Positions 1-11,284 of a stretch of DNA of 64,000 nt are shown here, piece after piece. A program made the position numbers and the translations under genes. The notes beneath the pieces are model-generated. The model had not been told where the DNA came from and did not search any database. It saw only the letters and a list, made by a program, of their open reading frames with translations. The stretch's first letter is position 1, and each line of letters opens with the position of its first letter. Source of the stretch: Meghimatium bilineatum (lineage: Eukaryota > Mollusca > Gastropoda > Stylommatophora > Philomycidae); NCBI GenBank assembly GCA_034231615.1, contig CM067306.1:64135790-64199789 (forward strand), given 5' to 3'.

Positions 1-390
1 AGCTAAAACAAGAAGAATTGTTATAGCAACACTCCGCTACCAATATCAAACATGGTCTTTAACAACCTCACCGCAGAGGAAAATCGTTACATGTGAAATG
101 AAGTGTCTGAATTTACTAAATGGTTACTGAAATAGATGAAATAAGAAATGATTAAATTAGTAAAAGAGTTGCTATAATATCTTGTATTGAACATATTGAA
201 AGACTGCATATTTAAAGTAAAATGGTTCGGTCACCTTATGAGAATGAACCCAAACCAAATACCAATAGGAGCGTATAGCCAAAAAAATATCCGAGCATAA
301 TAATAAGAAAACGGTGGATAGAAAACATCAAGATATCCTTGAACATGGAATTAAACAACTAAAGCTCCCACGCCTAAGCGGCAAGTGTGG
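1..390 (+). mobile_element. LINE 3' remnant
   Basis: Degenerate end of a reverse-transcriptase ORF ([22 protein letters not shown]-like readings) followed by AAGAAAACGGTGGATAGAAAAC and AAAGCTCCCACG. The same sequence occurs on the minus strand at 47.2-47.6 kb, so both derive from one LINE family. Stops and frameshifts are present. Confidence 0.65.
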
Positions 391-930
391 ATACAATTAA
401 CCATCATTAACCATCAGACAGTAGACAATAAGGTATCAATATAAGGTATATATGATTTTTGAATATATATCATATAATATAAAGATGTATATATATAAAT
501 ATATATATGCACTATATGATTGTGCACTATTTATCCTGTATGTATGACATGAATGTGCACTATTTATCCTGTATGAATGATATGAATGTGCACTATTTAT
601 ACTGTATGTATGATATGAATGTGCACTAATAAAACATATCTTCCATTAGAGCGAGGAGCAAAGGTCTGCTAGTTTTAAGAAGCGTATTAATATTGCTACA
701 AAGTCATAACAATTGTTTATCTTGTCGACATTTACATATTTAGCATATTTTTCAATGCAGACAAATAGATACAATTTATCAGTTGTACCTGACTCGGAAT
801 AGATACAATTTATCAGTTGTACCTAACTCGGAATAGATACAATTTATCAGTTGTACCTAACTCGGAATAGATACAATTTATCAGTTGTACGGATTTATAC
901 CTGGCTCGGAATAGATACAATTTAACATTA
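390..930. repeat. AT-rich tract and two tandem arrays
   Basis: An AT tract (about 440-515) is followed by a 33-bp unit (TGTGCACTATTTATCCTGTA...) about 3.3 times at 521-628. A 34-bp-type unit (AATAGATACAATTTATCAGT...) occurs about five times at 764-930. No gene is visible. Confidence 0.8.
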
Positions 931-949
931 GTACTGAGTTATACCTGGC

Positions 950-1110
950 TCTCCACCGAAGACGATGTGTCGGGCTATTGGCGCAAATAAAAAACACAAC
1001 GCAGTTCCATTGTCTGGACTACATCCTTCTGGAAATCTAATAGGACCATGGTCCTGCCACAAGAGATATCCAGTGGGAGTTTGAGAAAACCACTGAAGAA
1101 GAAGAATACC
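950..1110 (+). mobile_element. SINE A copy
   Basis: Diverged copy with GATGTGTCGGGCTATTGG, GTCTGGACTACATCCTTCTG, GTCCTGCCACAAGAGATATC and GGGAGTTTGAGAAAACC, ending GAAGAAGAAG. Confidence 0.75.
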
Positions 1111-1252
1111 TGGCTCGGATAAGAACTTGGAATATTTCCTAATGGACACCGTGGATCAGCAGTCATGATTTTTGTTTCAAGACTGATTGGACGTGTAATA
1201 TGAGCAGACGGGGCCTATGTTACCGTGCCCTACTCTATAGGATGATCCATAT

Positions 1253-1439
1253 TATATAGAATGAAACAAACAACCCCATGCCAAGAAACTATTTTTGTTA
1301 TATAGAATGAAACAAACAACCCCATGCCAAGAAACTATTTTTGTTATATAGAATGAAACAAACAACCCCCATGCCAAGAAACTATTTTTGTTATATAGAA
1401 TGAAACAAACAACCCCCCATGCCAAGAAACTATTTTTGT
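1253..1439. repeat. 46-48-bp tandem array with growing C run
   Basis: Four copies of TTATATAGAATGAAACAAAC... The C run within the unit is 4, 4, 5 and 6 in successive copies. An open frame on the minus strand here arises only from the repeat. Confidence 0.85.
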
Positions 1440-2275
1440 CGTCAATTGCGCAATGAGTGGCAGGTAACTGTGTCGCTATTCTTCCCTGTTGGGCCACGGT
1501 AACACTCGGGCGAGATCACGATTGAAGTAGTAAATTTATATTGCATACATTTTAATATAAATTTATTAGTTAAAAAAAAGAAACAATTTTATGTTTTATG
1601 ACATGACTAACATTGCTCCATCTATAAAACTGAACAACATATTATGAGTTTCAATGTCATAAACTACCAGATGTGATTTCATCTTTTAAAGAAAAGTTCA
1701 TACATTTTCTCTAGATTTGATATGATCCATTTAATTCTGAAGCTATTCAATAAAAGAATACCAGGTAATGTAGCTAATATTCACAGAACATTTTGACATC
1801 AGGCAAACATTCATCATCGTAGGTTGACGTTCATATGTTTCTATATGTAAGATTACTTGGAAGTTGGAAAAAAATTGTACTCTATCCCAAAGCATGAAAA
1901 CAAACGTTTGGTCAAAACTAGACTTCAATTTTCTCTATGAATAGTGTAACTGTATGGAAATTTATGCATCAAACAGATACTGGTGTGATAATCATTGTTT
2001 CAAGTACAACCTTGATTCATTGTTGTTTTTTTACCAATACAAATACGCCTGGTAGAGGTTAAATCTTTATTAATTTTTTCTGTTGAAATATCAAACAAAC
2101 ACAATCTTCCAAAATGTAAACATTTTCTGTAAAAAAAAAATCAGATTTTCCAGGAACTGACTGAAGAATATGATTAATGTACACATACAAATATATTGTC
2201 CTTAAATCTATAATAACAGTAATGTATTTACTGAAAGCATTTCCTACATTATGTCTTGGTAGCGTAACCTATTCA
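1440..2275. other. No feature recognised
   Basis: AT-rich sequence with only short chance frames. A few bases at 1440-1510 resemble SINE B (GTTGGGCCACGGTAACACTCGGGCG). Confidence 0.5.
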
Positions 2276-2278
2276 GGG

Positions 2279-3300
2279 TATAACTATCACCCCAGCATGT
2301 ACAGTTGGTTGTATCAGGTTGTAGCTATCAACCCAGCATGTACAGTTGGTTGTATCAGGTTGTAGCTATCAACCCAGCATGTACAGGTGGTTGTATCAGG
2401 TTGTAGCTATCAACTCAGCATGTACAGGTGGTTGTATCAGGTTGTAGCTATCAACCCAGCATGTACAGGTGGTTGTATCAGGTTGTAGCTATCAACCCAG
2501 CATGTACAGGTGGTTGTATCAGGTTGTAGCTATCAACCCAGCATGTACAGGTGGTTGTATCAGGTTGTAGCTATCAACCCAGCATGTACAGTTGGTTGTA
2601 TCAGGTTGTAGCTATCAACCCAGCATGTACAGTTGGTTGTATCAGGTTGTAGCTATCAACCCAGCATGTACAGTTGGTTGTATCAGGTTGTAGCTATCAA
2701 CCCAGCATGTACAGTTGGTTGTATCAGGTTGTAGCTATCAACCCAGCATGTACAGGTGGTTGTATCAGGTTGTAGCTATCAACCCAGCATGTACAGGTGG
2801 TTGTATCAGGTTGTAGCTATCAACCCAGCATGTACAGTTGGTTGTATCAGGTTGTAGCTATCAACCCAGCATGTACAGGTGGTTGTATCAGGTTGTAGCT
2901 ATCAACCCAGCATGTACAGGTGGTTGTATCAGGTTGTAGCTATCAACCCAGCATGTACAGGTGGTTGTATCAGGTTGTAGCTATCAACTCAGCATGTACA
3001 GTTGGTTGTATCAGGTTGTAGCTATCAACCCAGCATGTACAGGTGGTTGTATCAGGTTGTAGCTATCAACCCAGCATGTACAGGTGGTTGTATCAGGTTG
3101 TAGCTATCAACCCAGCATGTACAGTTGGTTGTATCAGGTTGTAGCTATCAACCCAGCATGTACAGGTGGTTGTATCAGGTTGTAGCTATCAACCCAGCAT
3201 GTACAGGTGGTTGTATCAGGTTGTAGCTATCAACCCAGCATGTACAGTTGGTTGTATCAGGTTGTAGCTATCACCCCAGCATGTACAGGTGGTTGTAGTG
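2279..3300. repeat. 41-bp minisatellite, about 25 copies
   Basis: Unit TATCAACCCAGCATGTACAG... through TCAGGTTGTAGC, repeated head to tail with very little divergence. The main variant is CAGTTGG versus CAGGTGG. A few units have CAACTCAGC or CACCCC. The unit is not a multiple of 3 and is non-coding. Confidence 0.95.
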
Positions 3301-3589
3301 AGTTTCTTGGCTATCTACATTCAGTAGTTTGTTATTGCTTTCATGGTGGTCAGAACCATGTCGCTCTGTACCATGTTTGTTTATTATTTATTAAATCGGG
3401 GATTAAAGCATCTTGCCGATGTAAAACTCTTTCAACCTAAGACCAGAGTATATGGTGGTTATATCAAACCGTTTGATACGCTTTGTACCTCACTGTCACA
3501 GCTTATATATAGTCATTTTCAGTTGTTGATGTAGAAGTAGGGAAGAAGAAGAATTTGTTTCCTGATATCTTAACCGATGATTGTGTATG

Positions 3590-3590
3590 A

Positions 3591-3631
<41 letters not shown>

Positions 3632-3730
3632 TTAAAAATTATATATTTTATGAAGTACAGAAAGAAAGAGATGTTAACAATGAAGTACAGAATGAAAGAG
3701 ATGTTAACAATGAAGTACAGAATGATTAGA
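3590..3730. repeat. (GA)n microsatellite and 30-bp repeats
   Basis: A GA run of about 36 bp is followed by GAAAGAGATGTTAACAATGA-type units repeated about three times. Confidence 0.85.
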
Positions 3731-3784
3731 TATTGATAATGTAGACTTGACTGGTAATACAAAAACTAAATATCATAACTGGAA

Positions 3785-4072
3785 CAAGTTATAGTGTGTT
3801 ATTGGAGCCCTGAAATGGAGTAAAGAATAGTAACACTGTTAACTGTCATGTATGTCGTATGAGGAGAGTAAATAAGTTTTGTTTGGAGGAATGGGGGAGG
3901 GGGTTGTGTTTTTCTTCTCATGGAGGGTCAAATCGAAGTCGGAGATATCATGCAGACAGTCTCGGATATCCCATAATATGCTGTAAACCATGGGACAACG
4001 CATTCCATTCTCCGGACTACATCCTGCCGATCTGTAAGATTTTTTGAACAATCCTCAGAAGAAGAAGGCAGG
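3785..4072 (+). mobile_element. SINE B copy
   Basis: Contains AGAATAGTAACACTGTTAAC, ATGTCGTATGAG, CGGAGATATC, CATTCCATTCTCCGGACTAC and ATCCTGCCGATCTG, and ends in CAGAAGAAGAAG, as in the full-length copy at 9962-10241. Confidence 0.75.
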
Positions 4073-4079
4073 AATATGT

Positions 4080-4530
4080 GTTTATTGTGTCTCCAAATAT
4101 AATCAAGATTTATACCCAAGTATTACCGGGTAATTGTGTCATCAAATATAATCGAGATTTATACCCGGGTATTACCGGGTAATTATGTTACAGAGTTTTA
4201 GAGAATATGATATCAATCATGTGGTACTTTTCTACTGTATCAGCAAACATTTTAGGTGACACAGGATAGTGTGAATTATTTTTAACGTCAATTATCGATG
4301 AGATTGGGGGGGGGGGCGTATGAAAATTCTTGACAGTTATTGACATCAAAGATGGGAGTCAAAAATCGAGCGCACATTGTTGACTTGATTTATAGACAGC
4401 AATTAAAACATGGAGAGTATAGTCAGCCCACTCCGAAACCTTTTTTTAAAAAAACCTACGAAATATCGATGAAACATAATAGTGGTACCATTCTTTGCTC
4501 CTTTTTGGTGACAAAACGATACGGAGGCCT
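4080..4530. other. Unassigned; short tandem and a G run
   Basis: Two copies of a block containing TATACCC(A/G)(A/G)GTATTACCGGGTAAT at 4090-4185, and an 11-base G run near 4306. No gene is visible. Confidence 0.5.
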
Positions 4531-4602
4531 GGTGTTTTAGCCATGATCCTCAGGAACATACGACCTACTGAATAATGGGAAAAGAAGCCTTCGAAAATAA
4601 CA

Positions 4603-5045
4603 TGTGACTGATTTTCATTGGCTGTCACTCAAAGTACAATATAGTGATAAATGAAAGTTACAGGACTATTCAAATGAGTCATTAAGATTGTTTGTTTTCT
4701 AATTATACAATAGGCCTTATACCGTTGACGGTCACGGTTTAGGGTACGAACATTCACAAATAGAAAGATCACGTGATCTTTCACGTGATCTTTAACGGAA
4801 ACATTTACATTTCTAGCCAGTAACATTCATGAATGTTTTGTTGATAGATATAGGCAGTGTATTTTTCTCAATGTGTATTCATGGGTGTGTATGTGATCAC
4901 GTGTTGCACACATACAAGCATGGCCGTCTGTAATGTGGAGCTAATGGCTAATAGGAAATCAAGCATTTCTCATTTGACTATTCCCGTGATTTTCATTTTT
5001 CACTATGATTATACTTTGTGTGACAGCCAATGAAAATCATGGGAA
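4603..5045. mobile_element. Foldback/MITE-like element, copy 1
   Basis: Two arms of roughly 80 bases (about 4603-4680 and 4963-5045) are inverted repeats of each other, sharing GATTTTCATTGGCTGTCAC and CAAAGTA. About 280 bp lies between them with no coding frame. Terminal inverted repeats around a short non-coding core suggest a non-autonomous DNA transposon. A duplicated TCACGTGATCTT occurs inside. Confidence 0.65.
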
Positions 5046-5519
5046 TAATCAAATGGTCATTTTAACAAGCTTAATTGCCTCTTAGCAAACAGGTCCTGTT
5101 TTGTAGACGGACTTGGTTCTGGTCCCTTGACTTTTGCATTCCCCGTTAACTTCCTGCATTCGTCGATCAGTTCTTGGAAATACTTGAGTTTATTTTAAGA
5201 TCTTCACTCTCTAGCAGACTTTGTATTGGTCTCTATATTCAATATATTTTACACAGATAACAAGTTGAGAATACAAGTTTTCTAACTAGTCAAACATTTT
5301 ATGTATATGGTTTCTGTTGCGGTGTTTATAGAACGAATATTTCTGTAACTTCCAGCTCTGCACTTGGAGACAGTAAGTTTTTTTCAGTTGTAGTATTCAA
5401 TCCTCACGTAAATCAGACAAGCAACGTTCAACTATATAGTGAAGTGATTACGGTTACATCAGGTAGTATTGAAACTTCACTATTTGTAAGTTTGTTTTAG
5501 TGCTCGCTTGTTACTACCA

Positions 5520-5720
5520 ATGAGGAACTCATGTGAAGAACTAAAGTGAACGAAAGACTAAGAAAGCTCTAGTGCATGAAGAACTAAGAACACTCTAGTA
5601 CACGAAGAACTAAAAAAAATCTAGTACATGAATAACTAAAAAATTATAGTGCCTGAAGAACTAAAAAACTCTAGTATATGAAGAACTAAGAATACTCTAG
5701 TGCCTGAAAAACTATAGATA
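5520..5720. repeat. GAAGAACTAA tandem array (duplication copy 1)
   Basis: Degenerate units of about 23 bp built on CTCTAGT(A/G)CATGAAGAACTAA. Copy 2 of the duplication (8300-8600) has more units. Confidence 0.8.
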
Positions 5721-5729
5721 TTGCGTTTA

Positions 5730-6125
5730 ATATGGATACGACATACATTAAGAAGATCAACAGAAAACATTGTAAGACATACATTGTTCTACAACCCACA
5801 TGGAAAGAGGAACAGAGAAAGACCAAGAAATACAAAAAGGAAGGAATTAGATACAGAGACACCGTTAAACACGGATGTGTCAGGCCATTAAGCAAATAAA
5901 ACGCCAGCTCAATGCATTTCCATTCTCTGGACTATATTCTGCTTGGTGTCTAGTAAGGCCAGTGTCCTGCTACAAGAGAGATCCAGCGGGAGTTTGAGAA
6001 TGAACATTGAAGAAGAAGAAGAATATGGAAACACAAAGATTTGGTAGAACGTGGAAAGAATTGGAAGCTATAGCTAATGATAGGACAAGATGAAAGAGGT
6101 TTGTTGAAGACTTATGCTACGCGGG
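5730..6125 (+). mobile_element. LINE C-terminal remnant interrupted by SINE A
   Basis: Reads like the end of a LINE reverse-transcriptase ORF: a GKRNRERPRNTKRKE segment, then after the SINE (about 5873-6028) a GRTWKELEA and R-W-KRFVEDLCYAG-like segment. These match the common GKRKRGRPR ... DR-RWR-LV LINE ends. Premature stops are present. Confidence 0.65.
5873..6028 (+). mobile_element. SINE A copy nested in LINE remnant
   Basis: Has GGATGTGTCAGGCCATT, AAATAAAACG, TTCCATTCTCTGGACTA, CCTGCTACAAGAGAGATCC and GGGAGTTTGAGAATGAAC, and ends GAAGAAGAAGAA. An identical insertion at 8762-8914 shows it predates the duplication. Confidence 0.8.
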
Positions 6126-6529
6126 GGCTTAAAACATGTAGTTGACTTATTCAGTAAATTTGTTGTATATTCATCCAGTGGCTTGCTGTTATTGGTCTAG
6201 AAGGACTCGTCTAGTCCCCATGTTATTTATTTTAGTATTTCAGTAAAATCTATTTTGAGTTTAATTTTCACGTCACATAAAAAAATACAAATAAAAACTA
6301 AATGTTCAACAGAAATACAATATTACAGTATAAAGATATCTTAAAGAGAACAAGTAATTCCTCACACAATACCTTCACAATCTACTTAATGCTAACACCA
6401 ATCATTCTAAAAACTTGTTTATTCTTCTGTATAATGTGATCGTTACAGAAAGTTATTTTTACATGACACTCTCGGTTCTATAATAGATCATCTATTTTTA
6501 TTCCAATGTCATACTTTAATGATTTAAGT

Positions 6530-6745
6530 GATTACTTGATTCATTGAATGATTGATTGAGGTTATCACTTGATTCATTGAATGATTGAAGTTATCACTTG
6601 ATTCATCGAATGATTGAAGCTATTACTACTATGTGTATACTTATTTCACTTGATTCAGTGAATGATTGAATGTATCACTACTCATTTTTATACTTATTTC
6701 ACTTGATTCAGTGAATGATTGAATGTATCACTACTCATTTTTATA
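6530..6745. repeat. ATTCATTGAATGATTGA tandem array (duplication copy 1)
   Basis: Units of about 29-55 bp with CACTTGATTCA(T/G)TGAATGATT. The equivalent array in copy 2 is 9415-9580. Confidence 0.8.
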
Positions 6746-6774
6746 CTTATTTCACCTGTGTGTTAAGAAACATA

Positions 6775-6875
6775 AACATAATACACATCCGCCCGTATTT
6801 TGCCGGGACCAGAAAGGGGAGCAAGGAATAGTATCACGGTTAACCTGTCACGCGTGTCGTATGAGACGACAGGGG
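6775..6875 (+). mobile_element. SINE B head fragment
   Basis: ACACATCCGCCCGT, TTGCCGGGACCAGAAAGGGG and GTCACGCGTGTCGTATGAG match the 5' part of SINE B. It is repeated at 9610-9715 in duplication copy 2. Confidence 0.7.
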
Positions 6876-7117
6876 ATGCTCAACTGTCAGATATGGGATA
6901 AAAGCTCCAGTGTTTGGTAACAACCATAAATAGAAAATGGGTTGCTGGTGTAATACAGGGCAAATGTCAAAATAAATAAAAATAGGTATTTGTGTTACCT
7001 ATTAGCGTTACTCACAAGTCGATAAAACAACATATGACAACTTTCAGATATTTGGATGTGGGAGTAGACATCATTGATGTCAGCTATCATTTTTGTAGAC
7101 ATCATTGATGTCAGCTA

Positions 7118-7316
7118 TCTTTCTTCTTCTTCTGCGTTCGTTCTCAAACTCCTGCAGATTAGCAGGATGTAGTCCGGAGAACGGAATGCGTTGAGTAATA
7201 GTTTACTGCACTGCTGCGATATCTGCGCCTTTCGGTCTAACACATCCGACTTCATCATGGCTTTAGGTCACTGACCCTATATGGAATGGGACATCAACTC
7301 CATCCCATAACCTCCT
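7118..7316 (-). mobile_element. SINE B, truncated at the duplication junction
   Basis: The 3' two-thirds of SINE B in minus orientation, ending abruptly at CCATAACCTCCT where copy 2 of the duplication begins. The counterpart at 9962-10241 is intact. Confidence 0.85.
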
Positions 7317-7388
7317 GGTGTTTTAGCCATAATCCTCAGGAACATACGACCTACTGAATAATGGGAAAACAAGCCTTCGAAAATAACA

Positions 7389-7820
7389 TGTGACTGATTT
7401 TCATTGGCTGTCACTCAAAGTACAATATAGTGATAAATGAAAGTTTCAGGAATATTCAAATGAGGCATTAAGATTGTTTGTTTTCTAATTATACAATAGG
7501 CCTTATATCGTCGACGGTCACGGTTTAGGGTACGAACATTCACAAATAGAAATATCACGTGATCTTTAACGGAAACATTTACATTTCTAGCCAGTAACAT
7601 TCATGAATGTTTCGTTGATAAATATAAGCAGTGTATTTTTCTCAATGTGTATTCATGGGTGTGTATGTGATCACGTGTTGCACACATACAAGCATGGCCG
7701 TCTGTAATGTGGAGCTAATGGCTAATAGGAAATCAAGCATTTCTCATTTGACTATTCCCGTGATTTTCATTTTTCACTATGATTATACTTTGTGTGACAG
7801 CCAATGAAAATCATGGGAAT
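7389..7820. mobile_element. Foldback/MITE-like element, copy 2
   Basis: The same inverted-repeat element carried in the second copy of the 2.8-kb duplication. It has a single TCACGTGATCTT where copy 1 has two. Confidence 0.65.
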
Positions 7821-8609
7821 AATCAAATGGTCATTTTAACAAGCTTAATTGCCTCTTAGCAAACAGGTCCTGTTTTGTAGACGGACTTGGTTCTATCCCT
7901 TGACTTTTGATCATCATTCCCCGATAACTTCCTGCATTCGTCGATCAGTTCTTGGAAATACTTGAGTTTATTTTAAGATCTTCACTCTCTAGCAGACTTT
8001 GTATTGGTCTCTATATTCAATATATTTTACACAGATAACAAGTTGAGAATACAAGTTTTCTAACTAGTCAAACATTTGATGTATATGGTTTCTGTTGTTG
8101 TGTTTATAGAACGAATATTTCTGTAACTTCCAGCTCTGGACTTGGAGACAGTAAGTTTTTTTCAGTTGTAGTATTCAATCCTCACGTAAATCAGACAAGC
8201 AACGTTCAACTATATAGTGAAGTGATTACGGTTACATCAGGTAGTATTGAAACTTCACTATTAGTAAGTTTGTTTTAGTGCTCGCTTGTTACTACCAATG
8301 AGGAACTCATGTAAAGAACTAAACTAACTCTAGTGAACGAAATATTAAGAACACTCTAGTACATGAAGAACTAAAAAAAACTCTAGTACATGAAGAACTA
8401 AGAAAGCTCTAGTTCATGAAGAACTAAGAACACTCTAGTACACGAAGAACTAAAAAAACTCTAGTACATGAAGAACTAAAAACTCTAGTACATGAAGAAC
8501 TAAAAACTCTAGTACATGAATAACTAAAAAATTATAGTGCCTGAAGAACTAAAAAACTCTAGTATATGAAGAACTAAGAAAACTATAGTGCCTGAAAAAC
8601 TATAGATAT

Positions 8610-9010
8610 TGCGTTTAATATGGATACGACATACATTAAGAAGATCAACAGAAAACATTGTAAGACATGCATTGTTCTACAGCCCACATGGAAAGAGGAA
8701 CAGAGAAAGACCAAGAAATACAAAAAGGAAGGAATTAGATACAGATACACCGTTAAAGACGGATGTGTCAGGCCATTAAGCAAATAAAACGCCAGCTCAA
8801 TGCATTTCCATTCTCTGGACTATATTCTGCTTGGTGTCTAGTAAGGCCAGTGTCCTGCTACAAGAGAGATCCAGCGGGAGTTTGAGAATGAACATTGAAG
8901 AAGAAGAAGAATATGGAAACACAAAGATTTGGTAGAACGTGGAAAGAATTGGAAGCTATAGCTAATGATAGGACAAGATGAAAGAGGTTTGTTGAAGACT
9001 TATGCTACGC
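8610..9010 (+). mobile_element. LINE remnant with nested SINE A (second duplication copy)
   Basis: Duplicate of the 5730-6125 structure. SINE A occupies about 8762-8914. The LINE sequence and SINE breakpoints are the same as in copy 1. Confidence 0.65.
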
Positions 9011-9961
9011 GGGGTCTTAAAACATGTAGTCGACTTATTCAGTAAATTTGTTGTATATTCATCCAGTGGCTTGCTGTTATTGGTCTAGAAGGACTCGTCT
9101 AGTCCCCATGTTATTTATTTTAGTATTTCAGTAAAATCTATTTTGAGTTTAATTTTCACGTCACATAAAATAATACAAATAAAAACTAAATTTTCAACAG
9201 AAATACAATATTACAGTATAAAGATATCTTAAAGAGAACAAGTAATTCCTCACACAATACCTTCACAATCTAATTAATGCTAACACCAATCATTCTAAAA
9301 ACTTGTTTATTCTTCTGTATAATGTGATCGTTACAGAAAGTTATTTTTACATGACACTCTCGGTTCTATAATAGATCATCTATTTTTATTCCAATGTCAT
9401 ACTTTAATGATTTAAGTGATTACTTGATTCATTGAATGATTGATTGAGGTTATCACTTGATTCATTGAATGATTGAAGTTATCACTTGATTCATTGAATG
9501 ATTGAAGTTATCACTTGATTCATTGAATGATTGAAGTTATCACTTGATTCAGTGAATGATTGAATGTATCACTACTCATGTTTTATACTTATTTCACCTG
9601 TGTGTTAAGAAACATAAACATAATACACATCCGCCCGTATTTTGCCGGGACCAGAGAGGGGAGCAAGGAATAGTATCACGGTTATCCTGTCACGCGTGTC
9701 GTATGAGACGACAGGAGATGCTCAACTGTCAGATATGGCATAAAAGTTCCAGTGTTGGGTAACAACCATAAATAGAAAATGGGTGGCTGGTGTAATACAG
9801 GGCAAATGTCAAAATAAATAAAAATAGGTATTTGTGTTACCTATTAGCGTTACTCACAAGTCGATAAAACAACATATGACAACTTTCAGATATTTGGATG
9901 TGGGAGTAGACATCATTGATGTCAGCTATCATTTTTGTAGACATCATTGATGTCAGCTATC

Positions 9962-10241
9962 TTTCTTCTTCTTCTGCGTTCGTTCTCAAACTCCTGCAGA
10001 TTAGCAGGATGTAGTCCGGAGAACGGAATGCGTTGAGTAATAGTTTACAGCACTGCTGCGATATCTGCGCCTTTCGGCCTAACACATCCGACTTCATCAT
10101 GGCTTTGGGTCACTGACCCTATATGGAATGGGACAGCAACTCCATCCCATAACCTCCTTAGTCGCCTTTTACGACATGCGTGGAAGGTAAACAGTGTTGC
10201 TATTCTTTGCTCCTCTTTCGGGCCCCGGCAACACACGGGCG
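9962..10241 (-). mobile_element. Full-length SINE B with target-site duplication
   Basis: A 280-bp element flanked by the 13-bp direct repeat GATGTCAGCTATC (9949-9961 and 10242-10254). Read on the minus strand it starts near CCCGTGTGTTGCCGGGGCCC and ends GAACGCAGAAGAAGAAGAAA. The GAA-rich 3' tail and target-site duplication mark a retroposed SINE. No clear tRNA-type A and B boxes are visible. Confidence 0.88.
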
Positions 10242-10299
10242 GATGTCAGCTATCATTTTTGTAGATATCATTGATGTCAGATATCATTTTTGTAGACAT

Positions 10300-11250
10300 C
10301 ATTGATGGAAAAATTGTTCAACCTTCGGCGACTTCCAATAAAATTAAAGGTCAAATCACAAACAATAAGGGATCTCCTATTTGCCGATGTCTGTGCCCTA
10401 AATGCCAACTCTGAGGCTGATCTACAACGTAATATAGACAGATTCTCCAAAGCATGTACCAACTTTAAGCTTAATATTAACACAGAGAAAACAGTAGTCA
10501 TGTTACAACCAGCACCTGGCAAAAGCTATCTCGAGTCCTGTATAATGTTCAATGGCGTAGCTATGCATAACGTTAAATAGCGTAGCACTGACAGTTGTGA
10601 ATAGATTCACATATCTATGTAGTATATTATCACAAGATATCAGTTTGATGAGTGTACACAAGGATCGCGATGGCAAGCAGAACTTTAGGCAGATTTCACG
10701 CAACTGTCTTGCCTAGAAATGACATTAACCTACAGACTAAGCTGAACGTTTGCAGAGCAGTGGTACTTCCAATGCTGTTATACGCTAGTGAAACACGGAT
10801 TGTGTATGGACGTCATGTGAGGAAACACAGATTCACTGGGCAGGTCATCTTATAGATATTCCAGATCATCGCCTACCAAAGATACTTCTCTACTGTGAAT
10901 TTCGGAAGGGCATACGAGCTCAAGGTGGCAAAAAGAAGCACTACAAGGACGGATTAAAGACTTCACTAAAAACCTTTGAAATAGACCAAGATACATGGGA
11001 AGAACGTGAACAAAATATATCTACATGGCGATATACAGTCAAGAAAGACGGAGCATCTTATGAAAAGAGGAGAAGTGGAGCAGTTCAGAAGCGGAGAGTA
11101 GATAGAAAGTCACGTATAGACAAAATAAATGTATACAATGCTCATTCCATGTCCGATCTGTGCAAGAACTATTGCTGCCCGAATAGGGCTTATTAGTCGT
11201 TTACAAACGTATAATCAAGGACATAATGCTGAATTTTCAAAAATGGATGT
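10300..11250 (+). mobile_element. LINE reverse-transcriptase 3' remnant
   Basis: Readable in broken frames: RDLLFADVCALNA (palm YADD-type motif with DD changed to DV), LNINTEKTVVMLQPAPGK, TLGRFHATVLPRNDINLQ, VVLPMLLYASET, RAQGGKKKHYKD, and finally CPICARTIAARIGLISRLQT, a C2H2-like end. It is an inactive 3' piece of a non-LTR retrotransposon. The fragment at 55.1-56.0 kb is similar in layout. Confidence 0.85.
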
Positions 11251-11284
11251 AACAAATAGTCATCATAACTTGTGATGGACGAAC

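Larger units (their letters stand above)
4531..7316. repeat. Tandem segmental duplication, copy 1
   Basis: This 2.79-kb block is repeated directly by 7317-10158 with near-identical sequence. The left edge is at GGTGTTTTAGCC. The right edge falls inside a SINE B copy at CCATAACCTCCT. CCT is shared at both breakpoints. The block contains a foldback element, LINE remnants with a nested SINE A, a 23-bp-type tandem array, a 29-bp array and SINE B pieces. It carries no gene. Confidence 0.9.
7317..10158. repeat. Tandem segmental duplication, copy 2
   Basis: Second copy of the block. It is about 55 bp longer, mainly through extra units of the CTCTAGTACATGAAGAACTAA array and of the ATTCATTGAATGATTGAAGTT array. 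Its right edge continues into an intact SINE B, so this copy keeps the original right flank. Confidence 0.9.

Noticed and set aside
2279-3300. CRISPR-like appearance of regular repeats
   Set aside because: The units abut with no variable spacers, and the genome is eukaryotic. It is a minisatellite.
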